From Varroa destructor (lineage: Eukaryota; Arthropoda; Arachnida; Mesostigmata; Varroidae), in the NCBI RefSeq assembly GCF_002443255.2, contig NW_019211457.1, forward strand, positions 15,796,374 to 15,860,373: 64,000 nt of DNA, written 5' to 3'. Shown here piece after piece: positions 1 to 13,098 of the stretch. Position numbers and translations under genes: made by a program. Position 1 is the stretch's first letter. Each line of letters opens with the position of its first letter. The notes under the pieces are model-generated. The model saw nothing but the letters and a program-made list of their open reading frames with translations. It searched no databases and was not told the DNA's origin.

Positions 1-3000
1 CTGATCGCGCAACCGTTGCAGCTTTTTAATCTCCTTCTTGAGATCGGCCTCATATTTTTCTTTTTGGTTAGTGTTCGTTGCTGAGTACACCTTTTTCCAG
101 ATGTCTTCGAATGTCTCGACCCCTTCACTGACTTTTTTCAAACAACGTTCTATCTCGCCTGAAACATCCAATTTTAACAGAAAGGCATAATGAATAATAT
201 AATCCTTCCGTATGTTGTTTTCCAGGTTGTTGCTAAACACATGAGAAGTACATGAATGGCACAAGGATTATATATAAGGCGTATGATAGCGCAAGCGACA
301 CATACATAGTTAAATTATACTTTTACAGGAAACAGCGTCTGATGAAAAACTGATGGAAGCGTGATCGAAATACTAGCAATTATACCGTTATAACAAAGCT
401 AATTTAACTCAAAACGACAAAAGTGTGTTTCGAGGTTCACATCAGGCAGCACTGCCATTGAAATTGGCTTCTCTCACTATTAAAACGAAGCGTGTCTACG
501 CCCGATTTTAAGACTAGACTGGTTGCTTGCTGGTGTATCTAGCATCAATACCCAGACATCTTGTGGCCATTGCTGAGATGCATAGAGCCAGTCTAATGAA
601 CACCCTAGAAGTAGAAGGCAAAATCTCAACATCTTCCAATAATTTCCCATCATGCCAAACTAGAACATTCCCGCCTATTTGTTGACACTGACAGAGTTTC
701 AACTACTTTGTAGCCGGCTTTAAAAATGGTTTCTATTGAATATAGTGTTTGTTATCTAAATTTACGCATATAATTATGCTATAGACATGAAGAACATAAG
801 GGCCAAACAAAACAATATTGGTCTATTTTTTTTAAAAAAGTACAGCGACTAATGCCAGTTGTTTGAAATTCACTGAAAAATCCGTCTTACCGAGTATACT
901 TAAGTAAAAAAAAACAAATCTTATTTCCAACAGGACAGTACCTACAATCTATTATCGTGACATAAGAACGTATTTTGAAAAGAATCTCACAAATGGATGG
1001 GTCGGACGAAGGGGTGTCACATAATACTTTGCCTTTTACATAGAGTTGATGTCAATGAACCTTCTTGTAGTGATATCTTAAAGACAAGGTCTAACGCTAG
1101 AAAACCGACAACACTAGAAAATTTTAAAACTTGTTGAAGCTTGTCAAGGAATAGCCCACCGTCATCAGCAGTGTATTTAATAGCAATAACTTTGAACATC
1201 TACACTTGGAGGAAAAGGTGTGCATTTTATGTATGCATACATTTTGGGATATTCTATAGTTTCTTCGGAATAAATCTGTTGAAAACTCCCGCTAGAGGTC
1301 AGGCTAGTCAACTACACGGTTAAAATATAACTTTTGCAACATCCTTTTGAATTAAATAGCCTTGGCAGAATTTAGTTGGCATATGACAAACTTCTTGCCC
1401 ACGATCGTATAGCAGTAACAAGTTTGTTCCAAACTGAGTATACTCGGTATTTTGTGCTGGAAGTGGCTGCTCTTCTGAAACAATGATGACAGATGGACGC
1501 AGATTTTTTTTATCCAGCGGTCACTTGGCACAGAATACGCCGTCTTTTTATTACAGTCATATCTTTAGGCTATATCATTCTAACATGATGATATGGCGTC
1601 ACACAGTACTTTGATCCCATAACGGTATTAGGCTCGAACGAACCATAAAGACTAAGTAAACCTATCCCCCACATGAGTGATCTGTAGATCTCTAGGTCGC
1701 TATGCAGACTGCCCATCTTGCTGCTTATTATTATTAAGCGCCATCATGGATTACTCTATGTAACACCACCGCAAAACGCCGCCCCTACAGCGCCGAAATA
1801 AGCCCCGCATACATGCCGCCATTTCATTGTTTGGCCGAGCTGGTCTTCCTTTAATGTTACAGTCTTGCTAGATGCGCTTCCTTCCCTTTCTCTCTATCTG
1901 TTCTTTCGGTCTTTTTGTATGATGCTGTCGACGAGCAGAAAATCCATAGAGGCTGCCATACAACATCACATCGTCATGTCGTTGCACCTTAACGCGTCCC
2001 GGTCAAATTGTCCAAACGCTCCGGTCACTCATAAGCGCACTAAACAGAGAAAAAAGTGATTCGCTCGTGCTCGTTGCACCAACCGCTTCACCACCAGACA
2101 CAACTATCACTACGAAAACGTACCGCTAGCCTCTGGTTATCATCCCATCGCAACGCCGAAGTCGCGTTGCTGTTACGCTGGCTGGCGTAACAACGCCATC
2201 AGGATCAATGTTGTCTAGGCCGACGTCTCTATGACTATGCAAAATGCAGCCTGCTCACCAGATCGCCAGCGAGGAATCGTTGGTGACCGGCTGTCAACAG
2301 AATAAATAAAAAAAGGCAAAACGTGTAACAGTAGCAGCAATGTAATGACCTCTCTAATGGTAGTACCCATTGCAAGTAGATGACTACGTATGTGGAACTA
2401 TATTATTAGTTCGTGCCGTTGCTACCTTTGAGGTAAGTTTAGCTTGGTTCGAACAGCTGAAGTGTCCACCAGCATCCGCCCCACCGACACCCCACCACGA
2501 GCTCCATGTCCAATTTGTATAAATATGGTTAAATGGTAAAAGTAAATACAGAGAAGTACTGACTTTCGACGCAGCGACCTGAGTTTAAAAGTTCAACTAG
2601 CTAGCTAAACTAAAGACTAAAGCTCTGCTTTCCCTGTTAACAACTCAGCCATTTAGCTGACATTTCTACTATATAACTGCTACTTTGAATACTTCTGTTG
2701 CTATCATTATTATTACTATTTATAGGCTATCTATGGCTGCTACGGTTAGTGTACCCCCCCCCCTCCCCCGCAAAAAAACATTAAGCACCTGCCTTAGCTC
2801 GTCAGCATGATGGTGCGAGCCATGGAAGTGACATACCGACAATAGCAGTGAATTTGATGAGCGGTGCTGGTCAACGCAGTCATGCTGCAGACGACGGACG
2901 CCCCGTGGCGCCGCGATATGCCTGATATGTAGGCAATCCGCCAGAAAGCGTCTGTTTGTGAATCGCGAGAGGAACAATAGTTGTGCGTCTCTACTCAACT

Positions 3001-6000
3001 GGAGCACCATGACGATAACAAAAACAATAGTGTGATCTCTTCTCTACGGCTGTTGTTCAGCTAACGTTTGCAATCTATTTGGTGGAACCGTCTACAGTTG
3101 GCCAGACAAATAGGACAAGTTCGCTGAGCGCACGGCTTTGGCATCTGCGACAGGTGCACAAGCGAAGCCTGGCTGTTGCAAGCGCTACGGCGCCGGCGCC
3201 GGAGTTGACGATGCACCAGCCCGAAACAAACGAGGGAACTATCATTCCCCTTCAGCTCCGCTTCTATACCAAACAAACACAAACGCAGATAGACTGTGCT
3301 ACTGCATCAGAAAATGCTATGACAGCTGATGATGACGAGCGTTGCCCAGCGTTATTGGCCTGCGGACGTTCAGAAGAAAGTCGGTCCAGTCTGACCGGAT
3401 GTGGTCAGCCGCCAGTTAGCAACAGTTAAGGCTGCATCGTCGCTGGCTCTGTGCGGCTAGCTCCGTAGACGACGTAAAATTACGAGTCGCTACTGCGATA
3501 GAAATGTGTAGCCCAAGTGAACTGTTAGTACGCCGACAACAACGGCAGCAGCGACAGAAAAAGAGGAAAAGCCAAAGACAATATACGGTTATGGGGCAAA
3601 GCTGACATGTTCATTGAACTGGCGCGCGCGTCGTCTCGCGTTGTTCGTTCGGCGGAAGTCGCTACTGCTGCTGCTTCAGAAATTCACTGGTGCTGGCGAC
3701 CACTGGCTACAGACAGCAGCTAGCGATTTCTAGTAGCAGCACCCAAAGCCGTTGCAGAAGCACCAACATCTGCTGCGGCTGCTGTTGTTGTTGTTGTTGT
3801 TGCCAGCAAAACGCGCGTGGCAGTCGCGTCTCTTTATGAACACGACGGCCCATCGTCGTTTGCGCCTATTACGGCTTGGGTAGCACACGAGGTTGCGCAC
3901 TGCATCGTATCGTCAATCCATGACGCGTACCAGCTAAAGTTAACAGGCCGAACGTTTGAGGGCGAGGGCAAAAATGAAAAGGAACTTCACGAGCAGTCAA
4001 TGAATGGAGCAAGCGAACACCGAACGGGTTGCGCAACAGATTGTCCAGAAGTAACAAGATAACGGCTGATTCGGGCCGGCCTGAAAATAACGAGAGTGCT
4101 GTGTCGCACACACCGAGCTCCTATATGCAGATATAATGGTACGATCCAGGTATTAAGGAAATGAAATGGAGACATACACTAACAAACGTGCAACGTAATT
4201 ACGAACAGGAAACATATGTGCGTGTCATAAACCAACTAGAGACTTGAGAGCGCACAAGGGCGACATATATATGTATCAGCCAGTTGTAAAGCTGAAAACG
4301 TTTCAATGAAACGCTTATCAATTACTTAGTTTCTTCCTCTTCGCTTACGTACGATGAGCTTTGCCGGATATTACGGGGTGAGTTAATTTGATACAACATG
4401 CTAATCTGCCTCCCTGCGCTGAGAGAAACACTAACCATGAACATTCGTCTAGTTTTATTGTACCACGAAATCCTAATCAGCCGCAGTAGAACGATATAGC
4501 TGTTAAGCGTTGCCGATGGTGCAACGATCTTCCGACTGACTCGTGGGTCGGACAGTTAACAGAAATGGGGTTGCGTATGCTGCAGCAGTGATTTGTTGTA
4601 CCATAACCAGAGGTAGTACTTACTTCTTTCTGGCGGAAATGACATGTCGTGAAGTAGAAAACGCTGTAGATACTATTTCAAGTCAGCATTTGCATACAAG
4701 AAGCCAGACTGAATGTGACATGTATATTCGATGCAAGCACAGTGAGTTAGCAACAACGCTAAGTAGAAAAGCTGCCATTCTGTAAACGTCAGTATTGCTA
4801 GGAGCATAGTAATATTGTTGAGGAGAGCAGCCGTGTGCTTTGGCAGGAAGGAAATTTCGATCGTAAGAGCTATCGAAATGTTCTCACGTGAATATCGGTG
4901 TATGTATTACGTATGAATCGGGAAAGCGCTTGTGTAGCCGCATGGGAAATAGCCGCTGCGAGCTTAAACACGACGATAATTACTGAAGCGTTTAATCATT
5001 CTCAGGTCTTCCTGTGTCGAACGAACAATAACAGCAAAAGACTCATGACTGTCGATTTGCAAAGCAGAAAACAATACATATCCTTGTTTTTAGACGACTA
5101 TTTTTCAGTCAATACTAGTGAGGATCTATGGAGACTGTGGTCGGTGACAGACGGCGAGTCCCTTGAACTATGCATACGATAATGTCATGTAGTTCGTGTA
5201 AACCTGATTCAGAATACAACGCGTAATGAAATAAACAAATGCTAAAAATAACTCGTTTGCTTATTTAAAAAAAAAGCTTTTAGTATATCAGCAAGTAAAT
5301 ACCGTAAATTACATAATACAGCCTGAGTATGCATCTATTTAGCGACCTTTCCAGTTGCAGAGTTATTAATGGAATATTTTTGGCCTCACCCTGCCCAGTT
5401 TAGGCCGCTTAAGTGACTAAAAGTCAGAATAATTTGTTCCTAGGATATTACTGAATCAATTCTGTTACCATAGGTATCTAATACCGTAGCGAAATTTTGG
5501 CACTACCCTTGCATATCTCTGCCCTTTTGCATTTACCTACGAAATTTAAACTTGAGTTACAGTTGCTCGGATCTACGCGGGAGCAAAACCAGTATATTAA
5601 TACACAAAAAATCGATAGCATTCACAAACGGCGCTGTATGACGCACGAATTGTTTAGTCTGTTGTTTAAAATTCTACTACCAATAAATCCACAACCAGCC
5701 AAACAGTTTCAGCGAATTACAACGCGTGGTGGTTTTTCGTCTTCTCAGACAGGATTTGAATCTGAATGAATTCAAACTGTTTTATAACGTTGATACCTTT
5801 TAACTTAACAGTACGATCACCTCAACGTCTGAACGTCGTTTTTGCAGTAGGCATCGTGGGGAGCTTTGATCTGAAACACAATTCATCTGTGTATTACGCT
5901 AAAAGATCTGAAATAATTGTCCCGTTTGTAACTAAGGCGACCGACAGATGTATTTCTCAAGCAGTTGAACTCAATCAGCCAGCTCGCAATCGATCAACGA

Positions 6001-7492
6001 CATTGTTCACAAATATTTCCTGTTCACTCTAGTTCAAAACAGACTTTGAATGATAACCAGATTAGTTTTGCTTTGGATAAGAATTATGGCACCGAGAACC
6101 GACAAAAACCATATATAAGCTCGGTTTTTAGAACGCTTTGGCTGACACTGGATGTTGTAACAAATAGCCAAATCTGACTATTTCTCGTTCTTGAAGATGT
6201 CACCCGCTTCAGCCTCACTTCGCCTTCTCTCGCATCTTGTTTACTTCCGTGTTCCACTGCGGAGCGCCAGCTACTTTGCACAAACTCGCCCTTTTCCTCC
6301 GGACTCACCGATCGATACCGTCGGTCGTTTACGCAAGCAAAATCCGCGCTACGACTAACCCGGTGAGTGACTTAGCGAACCTACGAACTCATACTGTTGC
6401 AGGCATATACTGCAGTTAATCCGTTGCATAATCAATAAGCACGGTCAATCAACATAGGCAAATCATTCATTGCGCTCTTCCACAATCAGTTTATCCTCGT
6501 CAGTTTAGCTGTACTTGTTCCGTGTTGTTGAATCACTGTGTGAATATGTATGTGCAGTGTTTGTGAATGGGCATGTGCGTGTGATTGTATCTGTCCCAGT
6601 GTTAAATTTAATTCTAACCATAGCATGAAGCCAGTGGTCAGTAAACAGACAGACAATTTTCTCTTTTTGATAGCCACCGCTCAGAAACCCTAGTCCTTCA
6701 TTTTGGTTGGTTTATGGTTCCTCGTCACCGCCGTAGCTGCAATATAAAGTCGCGTCTTCCTCATCGTTGATTGACCGTTCGCGAGCTGCCTGGTCGCTTC
6801 TGCTTCTTCATGCTAGATATCAGCCTCCCGTACTTTCCTTTCGACAAAAGTCTCTCTACTATTGAAGATGCAACACTGCGCGAAGGTGTCAGTCACTTCC
6901 TGCACGAGCATTTGTATTGAGTTAGTGGACGGCCAAGAGTGCGCAAAGAACGCCACCACACAGCCTAAATAGGCAAAATATGTTATATGGTATTATGATA
7001 TGTTACAGAGTTCGCTGGCAGACATCAGCATTCACGAAGCCATCGATATCAATGTCCAGGGTATTGGCAAAAGCAACAATGATAGCAGCGGTCTGTGACA
7101 GTGACAAACGATATTAAATAATTTTCATTACACGAGATTTGGTTTTTTATGGACCAAGATGTTTGACGATATCGACTTTACTTTGTGAGTTGCGAAGACA
7201 ACACCGAGAAGATGAAGAGATCATTTCGGTCGGCGAACAACGATCTTTCAAAGTAAAGTCTAAGATAGGGCTTTGCGTTAGGGTAAAAAATAGCGAAACT
7301 TGTTTTAGTTTACCGCTATTAAAAAATTGATTCTGTGAACGAGCAGCCAATTCGAATCGTTTACGAAGGTGCCCATCCGGTTTGCGTCATGTGTGGCAAT
7401 CGACGTCATTGTACGCTTTGAATATAAGTCACCTGATTTTTGCTTGTAACTCAAAAAGCCACCAAACCACTACCGGTATTTACCTTCAAACG

Positions 7493-7530
<38 letters not shown>

Positions 7531-10500
7531 TCGTTGTCCAATCGTTGTAGAGAATTATCAAATAGCCTAGTGGTTTAGTACATAGTACCGTTTATAAACA
7601 AGCATTGTTATCACACAGAACAAGTCCGACCGCCCGCAAGTCCGTTTAGTCGCAATCGTTACTGCTGCTACCGCTAACGCCTCTGGCAAAACTGCTGATA
7701 TCGCTTTCATGGTAGGCCGTAAGGGACAAATTGGCGGTTTTCCCAGTCCACAATAGACCAATGCGCTATTCAACTAAATCAGCCTTCGCTCGTCGCGCTC
7801 AAATTAATTCAACCGACCGTAAAGTACTCTATCTGTCCGTTTGTTTGTTTGTTTATACCATGAGTTCTGACGAGGCAGAACAAACCGATTTCCTACATAT
7901 GACAGCCACCCTCTAAAGACGATTGTACTACGACAAGCTATCATGAGAGTCATCGGCTTCATTCATCGCAAATAAAGTCAAGCGTCAAATGGGGCAAAAT
8001 TTCAATTATATATATATATATATATATATATGTTTGAATTAATAAGTTAATTGTACGCTTTTGTGTATATTTCCACTTTATATAAGTGGAAATATACACA
8101 AAAGCGTGCATTAGTAGTTGTTCAAGCGTGACTGAGCAGGCACGGTACACGCTATTAGAACTATATGCGATTATTACAGCATTGTTGTAAACTGCCGCAA
8201 TCGATTTGTCAGGCACAAACCAAAGCCTCCCATTAGCAGACTGATTATTTCAAGTACCTAACGTCGTAGCGACAGGACGACAAAATTGTCTAGTTAATCC
8301 TATCTGCTTACGCGCAACCTATCTTGTTTTAACACTCAGTTATATAGGTTAAACATTTTTGTACACATACGTGTTTTAAGCGTACGTGATTAGATACATT
8401 AGAAATAGGTGATTTTGAATATTCGCCATACAATCTTTAATCCGCAATGTTCATATTCGTGGAAAAGCACGATAAAGTGGAGAAATGAGATTTATCATCG
8501 TGCTACGATCGGTCTGCTTGTGCTGCATTAAACAAATACTTTAGGCGTTTCATCAAAACATAGATATTGTCCACGCTCTATTATCACAACATCTTTTTTC
8601 CAGTGTACGAATGGAAATCATTTAAAAGACACAGAAAAAGTGACTTGTTCAGTCAGACATGTAATCAGATACTGCTCCGATGGTACCGACTCCGTTAGCA
8701 CAGAGAGAGCTAAGACCCACCAACATGGAAGCTGTGCAGTGCGGATCTCGAAGTGGTCGCATGTACGGACGAGCAAACTGTACCTTCGCTCATTTAGCGC
8801 TGATAGTGATGTGCGCGTTCATCTTTATGTTGTCGCCAGCTGCTTGGTCCTATCGAAATTTATTGCCTAAGTACTGTCGCCATAAATGAAGTAGAGGTAG
8901 ACAGTAACGCTATTATTATTATTATTATTACCATTGGTGTAACAGAAAAGGTCTTCTCGCTGTCCAAGTTTTTTTTTTCGCCTAATAGAACGACTAGCTT
9001 CAAAATCGGATCGGATAGCCTCGGCGGTGATACTACCAAGAGTCCTTGGAACAAATGTCGTCTTCGGAAATGTGTACAATTATACGTGATATGACTATGA
9101 AACTGAAAATACTGTACAGAAATTATTCTCAAAAATGTCAATTTCAAATACGAAGCGAAAGCCATACTCAAACGAGCGATGATAGGGTAAAAGTTACGCA
9201 AGAAATTGCAAACAATGGTCAGGAGTGTCTCCTAACACCTAAAGATAATCTGCATTCGATGGGTTCCTTTGTTTCAATTCAACAATATGCTCGTAAAACA
9301 ACAAAGCTAGTCAAACCTAAAGAACAAGAGTTATTAAAATGTTAAATAAAATTATGAGAAAATAGGTTACTCTTGCAATGCACCTGTGATTTCCTGTTAG
9401 TTAAGACACACGATAACAAGAACACAGTTTAATACAATTGTATTCCGACGAAAATATAGTGGTTATCAAATGCTCTCATCCTCACACATGCATGACCAAC
9501 GAATAATGTCTTCCAGCAAATTTAGCTGAAAAAGCTCGAAAGAACGTTTGCCCTTCGATTGAATACTTTGACCACCGTCAATTTGGGAAACAAAGACGGG
9601 AACAAGCCGTATTACCAAATGTTAAGTGTATGACGTTCTCCCCCAATGTTCTATTCTTAGAAATCGAGTTTTTTTTCCTTCTCCTACTTCAGCCAAGTCC
9701 TACTTCAGGACTACTTCAGCCAAATGCAGTGCACCTCCAGGAGTTCTACGTAACATGAGCATATATGGGTTTAATCTAATCACCCATCTCTATAATATAT
9801 TAATATTAAGAATATTTACGATGATCACTGAAAAATAAACCAGCACTTAGGCTGGTGTAGTATCCGACACATTCTCAACGACGAATAGACTGCCTGTTGG
9901 CATACTGTAACATATCGTTCACGGATAATGCAAGCATGAATTTACTGTGAATGCAATAAGCATCCAGATCATACAAAACGGCATTAAGCCTAGTTTACTA
10001 CTGTTTTTCGGCGACCACAACCAATGAAAAAGGTTATCATTATAGGCAATCCTAACAATCATCAAAACAGCCCTAAATTCCCCTGCCGGTCGTCAACGCG
10101 CTCGAAGAGCTAGGTGCAGGCATCACCTTTCTGACACGACGATAAAGTCGAATTGTGTACCACACGCAATTTCCACTTCACGCGACTGTGATGTCTACTC
10201 GCAGTTAGAAAGACCGCCCCTTCGGGCGTCCTGATGCCTGCCTGTCCATATTCAGTGGTCCACTGATTCTAAACTACAGGTTTAGAAATCATTCAATTTA
10301 ATGAACGCACATTCACAGCGTCGTTTTTGTTCTCTTTTGAATTCGTCTCAAACTCAATCATGGCCACATCAACTTCGTATCTCCTACGAAATTTTTTACT
10401 AGTGCTGATCCAATCGCATAAGTTTCTCAATCACGGAACTTCTCTCAAGCCACCACAGAACAACTGACATTGATAACTACCATTAGAGCACAGCTTGGCC

Positions 10501-13098
10501 AAGGATAAACAATTATGAGAAATTGAAGTCACGAGCAGCGGAAGCCCAGTCATGGTCAACTACGCTGCATACTGTAGCCGCAAATAAAACGAAGGTATAG
10601 TGCACCCACAAATATTCAAATATAATCAAAGGCGCGCAGTACTCGTCATTGAGTGATCTGCCCACGTTATAGCTGAAATGTTATTTTTTGTTAATAACAT
10701 TCACATTTGTATGGCCTGTACTACTTACTTGAACAGGCTGGGAACCTAGTAGGGCGCCGCCTAGCGAAAGAGCGAAAAATTTCACTGTAGCGAACATCTC
10801 GTTTGACTTACATACTCTACATGCGGACGGAGAATTTTGCTTGTTATTGGCAAGTCACCTTTTGGCCTATAAGCCAACGGGTACCAATCATTAATGATGA
10901 GATCGAAAAATAGTTTGTTAAAGGACTTGTCTTATAGCTACTTTTATGTGCTTATTTCTAATAGCTACTTTTTAGTCACACTGGAATCACTGTAACACGC
11001 TAGTATAGAAATAACCGAATCTGTAACTACATGTTTGCATATTTACCGTAGCTCGTCTTCAGAAACTGAGTACACATAGTATATCAGTAATATATTGTTT
11101 CACGGCAAAGTACGTTACTTGAATTTTTCTGAGGATATGATAGATAAATTACCGAAGGTGAAAACCGAGCCAAGCAGATGAAGACATTGTGTAAAGTACT
11201 GTCAAAGCCCCCAACGAATTTCGCGTTGGTCGAAGCCAAAGCGCCGGTCAATAAACTGATGCCTAGGAAGGATTTGTATCGTTCTACACGAAGCTCATGG
11301 CTTTCCTACATTACTTTACGTGGTTAGCAGAAATAATTGAAAATCAAAATACATCGGGATCGCAACAATGGGGCGGAAGCGTTTAGTTGACTATACCTCC
11401 GTGGTCTCTCCAGCCTTTTCCTAGACCCAGTACTTTTCCAATGACTAGCTTTGATGGGGACTTCGTTGTTGTGCTTGCGTTAAAAATTTTGTAGTAGTGA
11501 CTTTGGCTACTACAATATTGTAAACTATTCCATCGGCTATTACAATATTGTAAACTATTTCATAATTTTTTGCTCAACTGTTTCATTCTCCTACCGGTAA
11601 TACACCGCTGTGAAGCGGTGCAGTTATGCTGAGACTCTGTATTTTAATAGCCCGTATAACAAAACCCGCTTGCTTTGCGCGGCTGTCGAATTGCTGCTTA
11701 GGAACCCAATCACTACTCAAATAACAGAAGACACCAGAATAAGAGGGGTACTTTGTTTTACGTCTCAAAAGTGATTTTTTTTTTTCAACTTTATTAATAC
11801 TCTACGGAACATCTCAAGCAATTATTTTTTTGCAATATGCTTCGTTGTCTGTTGGACTTCGTCTAGCGATTTATTAGAGGTGCGTCCATTATCTGACATC
11901 TGACCTATATCGTCATTAATGAACTACCCTTGCTACCTCAACTCCCCCGCTAAAGATCTGGTTGAGCGCGAGCGCAATGGGAGCTCTAATAATAGTCACT
12001 ATGGAAGCTTATCCCATAAGACTACTGGATAGTTTACGATATATGACTGATGTATGAATGGAAAAAGTATTCAACACAAAATGTAGGGCCACCGCCTTAG
12101 CAAACAGTTGATAGACTGATAAACACCGACCGCCTTAGCAAACAGTTGATAGACTGATAAACACCGGACATCGGTGACTTGAGTATGATCACTGTATATA
12201 ACTTTACATTTCAAGCACAAGCGACTAGAATTGATAGTCACCCAGTTCCAACAGTTAGCTATAGATAGATACAACCTGCCTATCTAAAGCCGTGAGGCCG
12301 AAAAACGAATCAATGCGCAGATCTCCCCATCTTGCACGGAATCATCTTCATCCGATTTCTTTATACTAATGCTACGCGGGTAGATTGCAGCGGGTCGAAC
12401 AATCGGAAAACGATAACGTTGTCAGCACTGCATTTGGCTACGCCGCTCTGAAGTATAGATATCACAGCGACAAGGCGAACTTTACGGAGTGCTCATTATT
12501 TTTATTTTACACCAAACAACACTCGATTGATCCCTATATCCATTGACTCGACATTTACAGAATTGCCAAACTATCGGTTTAATCAGAACAGTACCCGTAT
12601 TGAGTAATTTCGGCGTACCACCTAATGAGAACCTTTTTACATGTTTGCGCGTATTCCAGTGTGTAATAATTCATTCAGACCCCTTCAGAGCATACCATAT
12701 AGCATTTGTTAGCATGCAGCTTTTCTGCCCATCCACAAACCACGAACAATAAACACCCCCCGAGGGTGCTCGGTTGAGTGAATTCCTGCTCATACTCTGC
12801 AGTAGTAGCCTCTGCCGATTTCGGACCGCCTGATAGGCTGGTAGACAGTGCTGATAATCACCTTCAGTACCAGTGACGGAGTTCAGCACTTCGGACATTC
12901 AGAGAGAAGCAGACACACAACCCCAGCGAGGGACCGCGTAACCTACGTATAGCTCAACCCCACGAAGACCAGTGTTCTCCTTGATCTCGTGAAAGCATTA
13001 TGCCTGCCCCACACTCCATTATTGGCGCTGGCGCCGGCAAAAAATGACAAATTGAGCTCAAATTTAGGCCTACCTTGCAATTTTCTCCGATCAGCCAT
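1..13098 (-). CDS. CNOT3: CCR4-NOT transcription complex subunit 3 (5' end, partial)
   Basis: Two coding exons of the N-terminus are visible on the minus strand; the rest lies beyond the left edge. Exon 1 is 13098-13074 and encodes MADRRKLQ plus one base, with ATG context ACCATGG and donor GTAGGC. Exon 2 is 158-1, after a TTTCAG acceptor; the junction G+GC restores Gly, and it reads [20 protein letters not shown], then [23 protein letters not shown] at the edge. This matches the CNOT3/Not3 N-terminal coiled-coil domain (vertebrate start [21 protein letters not shown]) almost residue for residue. Known for the family: a scaffold of the CCR4-NOT deadenylase that joins CNOT2 and CNOT1 through its C-terminal NOT box, not visible here. 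The intron between the two exons is about 12.9 kb. The first exon is so short that conservation and splice phase, not length, identify it. Confidence 0.9.
7495..7527. repeat. (TA)n microsatellite
   Basis: An uninterrupted TA dinucleotide run of about 33 bases inside the CNOT3 intron. Confidence 0.95.
8007..8031. repeat. (TA)n microsatellite
   Basis: A TA run of about 25 bases, placed about 24 bases before the perfect hairpin at 8055-8107. Confidence 0.95.
8055..8107. repeat. Perfect inverted repeat, 24-bp arms with 5-base loop
   Basis: The left arm (8055-8078, beginning ACGCTTTTGTG) is the exact reverse complement of the right arm (8084-8107), with TATAT between. It could form a long hairpin if transcribed with the CNOT3 intron. 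It has no coding sense and no recognised family. It may be a small MITE-like relic or a palindromic mutation product. Confidence 0.95.
8680..9094 (+). CDS. Candidate two-exon small secreted protein, nested antisense in CNOT3 intron (speculative)
   Basis: No family is recognised. Exon 1 (8680-8870; in-frame ATGs at 8680 and 8725) contains a hydrophobic stretch [20 protein letters not shown] after Arg-rich residues, as in a signal peptide, with possible cleavage near AWS-Y. A donor GTACTG (weak) follows in phase 2. A 118-base interval ends in an oligo-T tract and TAATAG acceptor. Exon 2 (8989-9094) continues in the matching phase for 34 residues, including a C-x4-C pair (KCRLRKC), to a TGA. AATAAA lies at 9345-9350. 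The model would give a 98-residue product. Short open frames arise by chance, the donor is poor, and no homologue is known to me, so this is a hypothesis only. Confidence 0.18.
8911..8930. repeat. (TAT)n trinucleotide repeat
   Basis: Twenty bases of perfect TAT repeat in the putative intron of the candidate small gene. Confidence 0.9.
11505..11564. repeat. Tandem duplication, 30-bp unit x2
   Basis: Two adjacent copies of a 30-base unit starting GGCTA(C/T)TACAATATTG, differing at about three positions. It lies in the CNOT3 intron and no function is evident. Confidence 0.9.
12091..12166. repeat. Perfect tandem duplication, 38-bp unit x2
   Basis: Two identical 38-base copies (12091-12128 and 12129-12166), each beginning ACCGCCTTAGCAAACAG. 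Perfect identity suggests a recent slippage or duplication event, or an assembly artefact. It lies in the CNOT3 intron about 0.9 kb from exon 1. Confidence 0.95.

Larger units (their letters stand above)
159..13073 (-). other. First coding intron of CNOT3 (about 12.9 kb)
   Basis: Donor GTAGGC lies just below 13074 and the acceptor TTTCAG just above 158. Apart from the features listed separately (hairpin at 8055, microsatellites, tandem duplications at 11.5 and 12.1 kb, candidate small gene at 8.7-9.1 kb) I recognise nothing in it. Stretches 2.7-4.2 kb and 13.0 kb are more GC-rich than the rest. Several plus-strand frames of 80-100 codons occur between 4.5 and 6.2 kb, but they have no recognisable domain and may be chance or decayed sequence. 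Confidence 0.85.
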
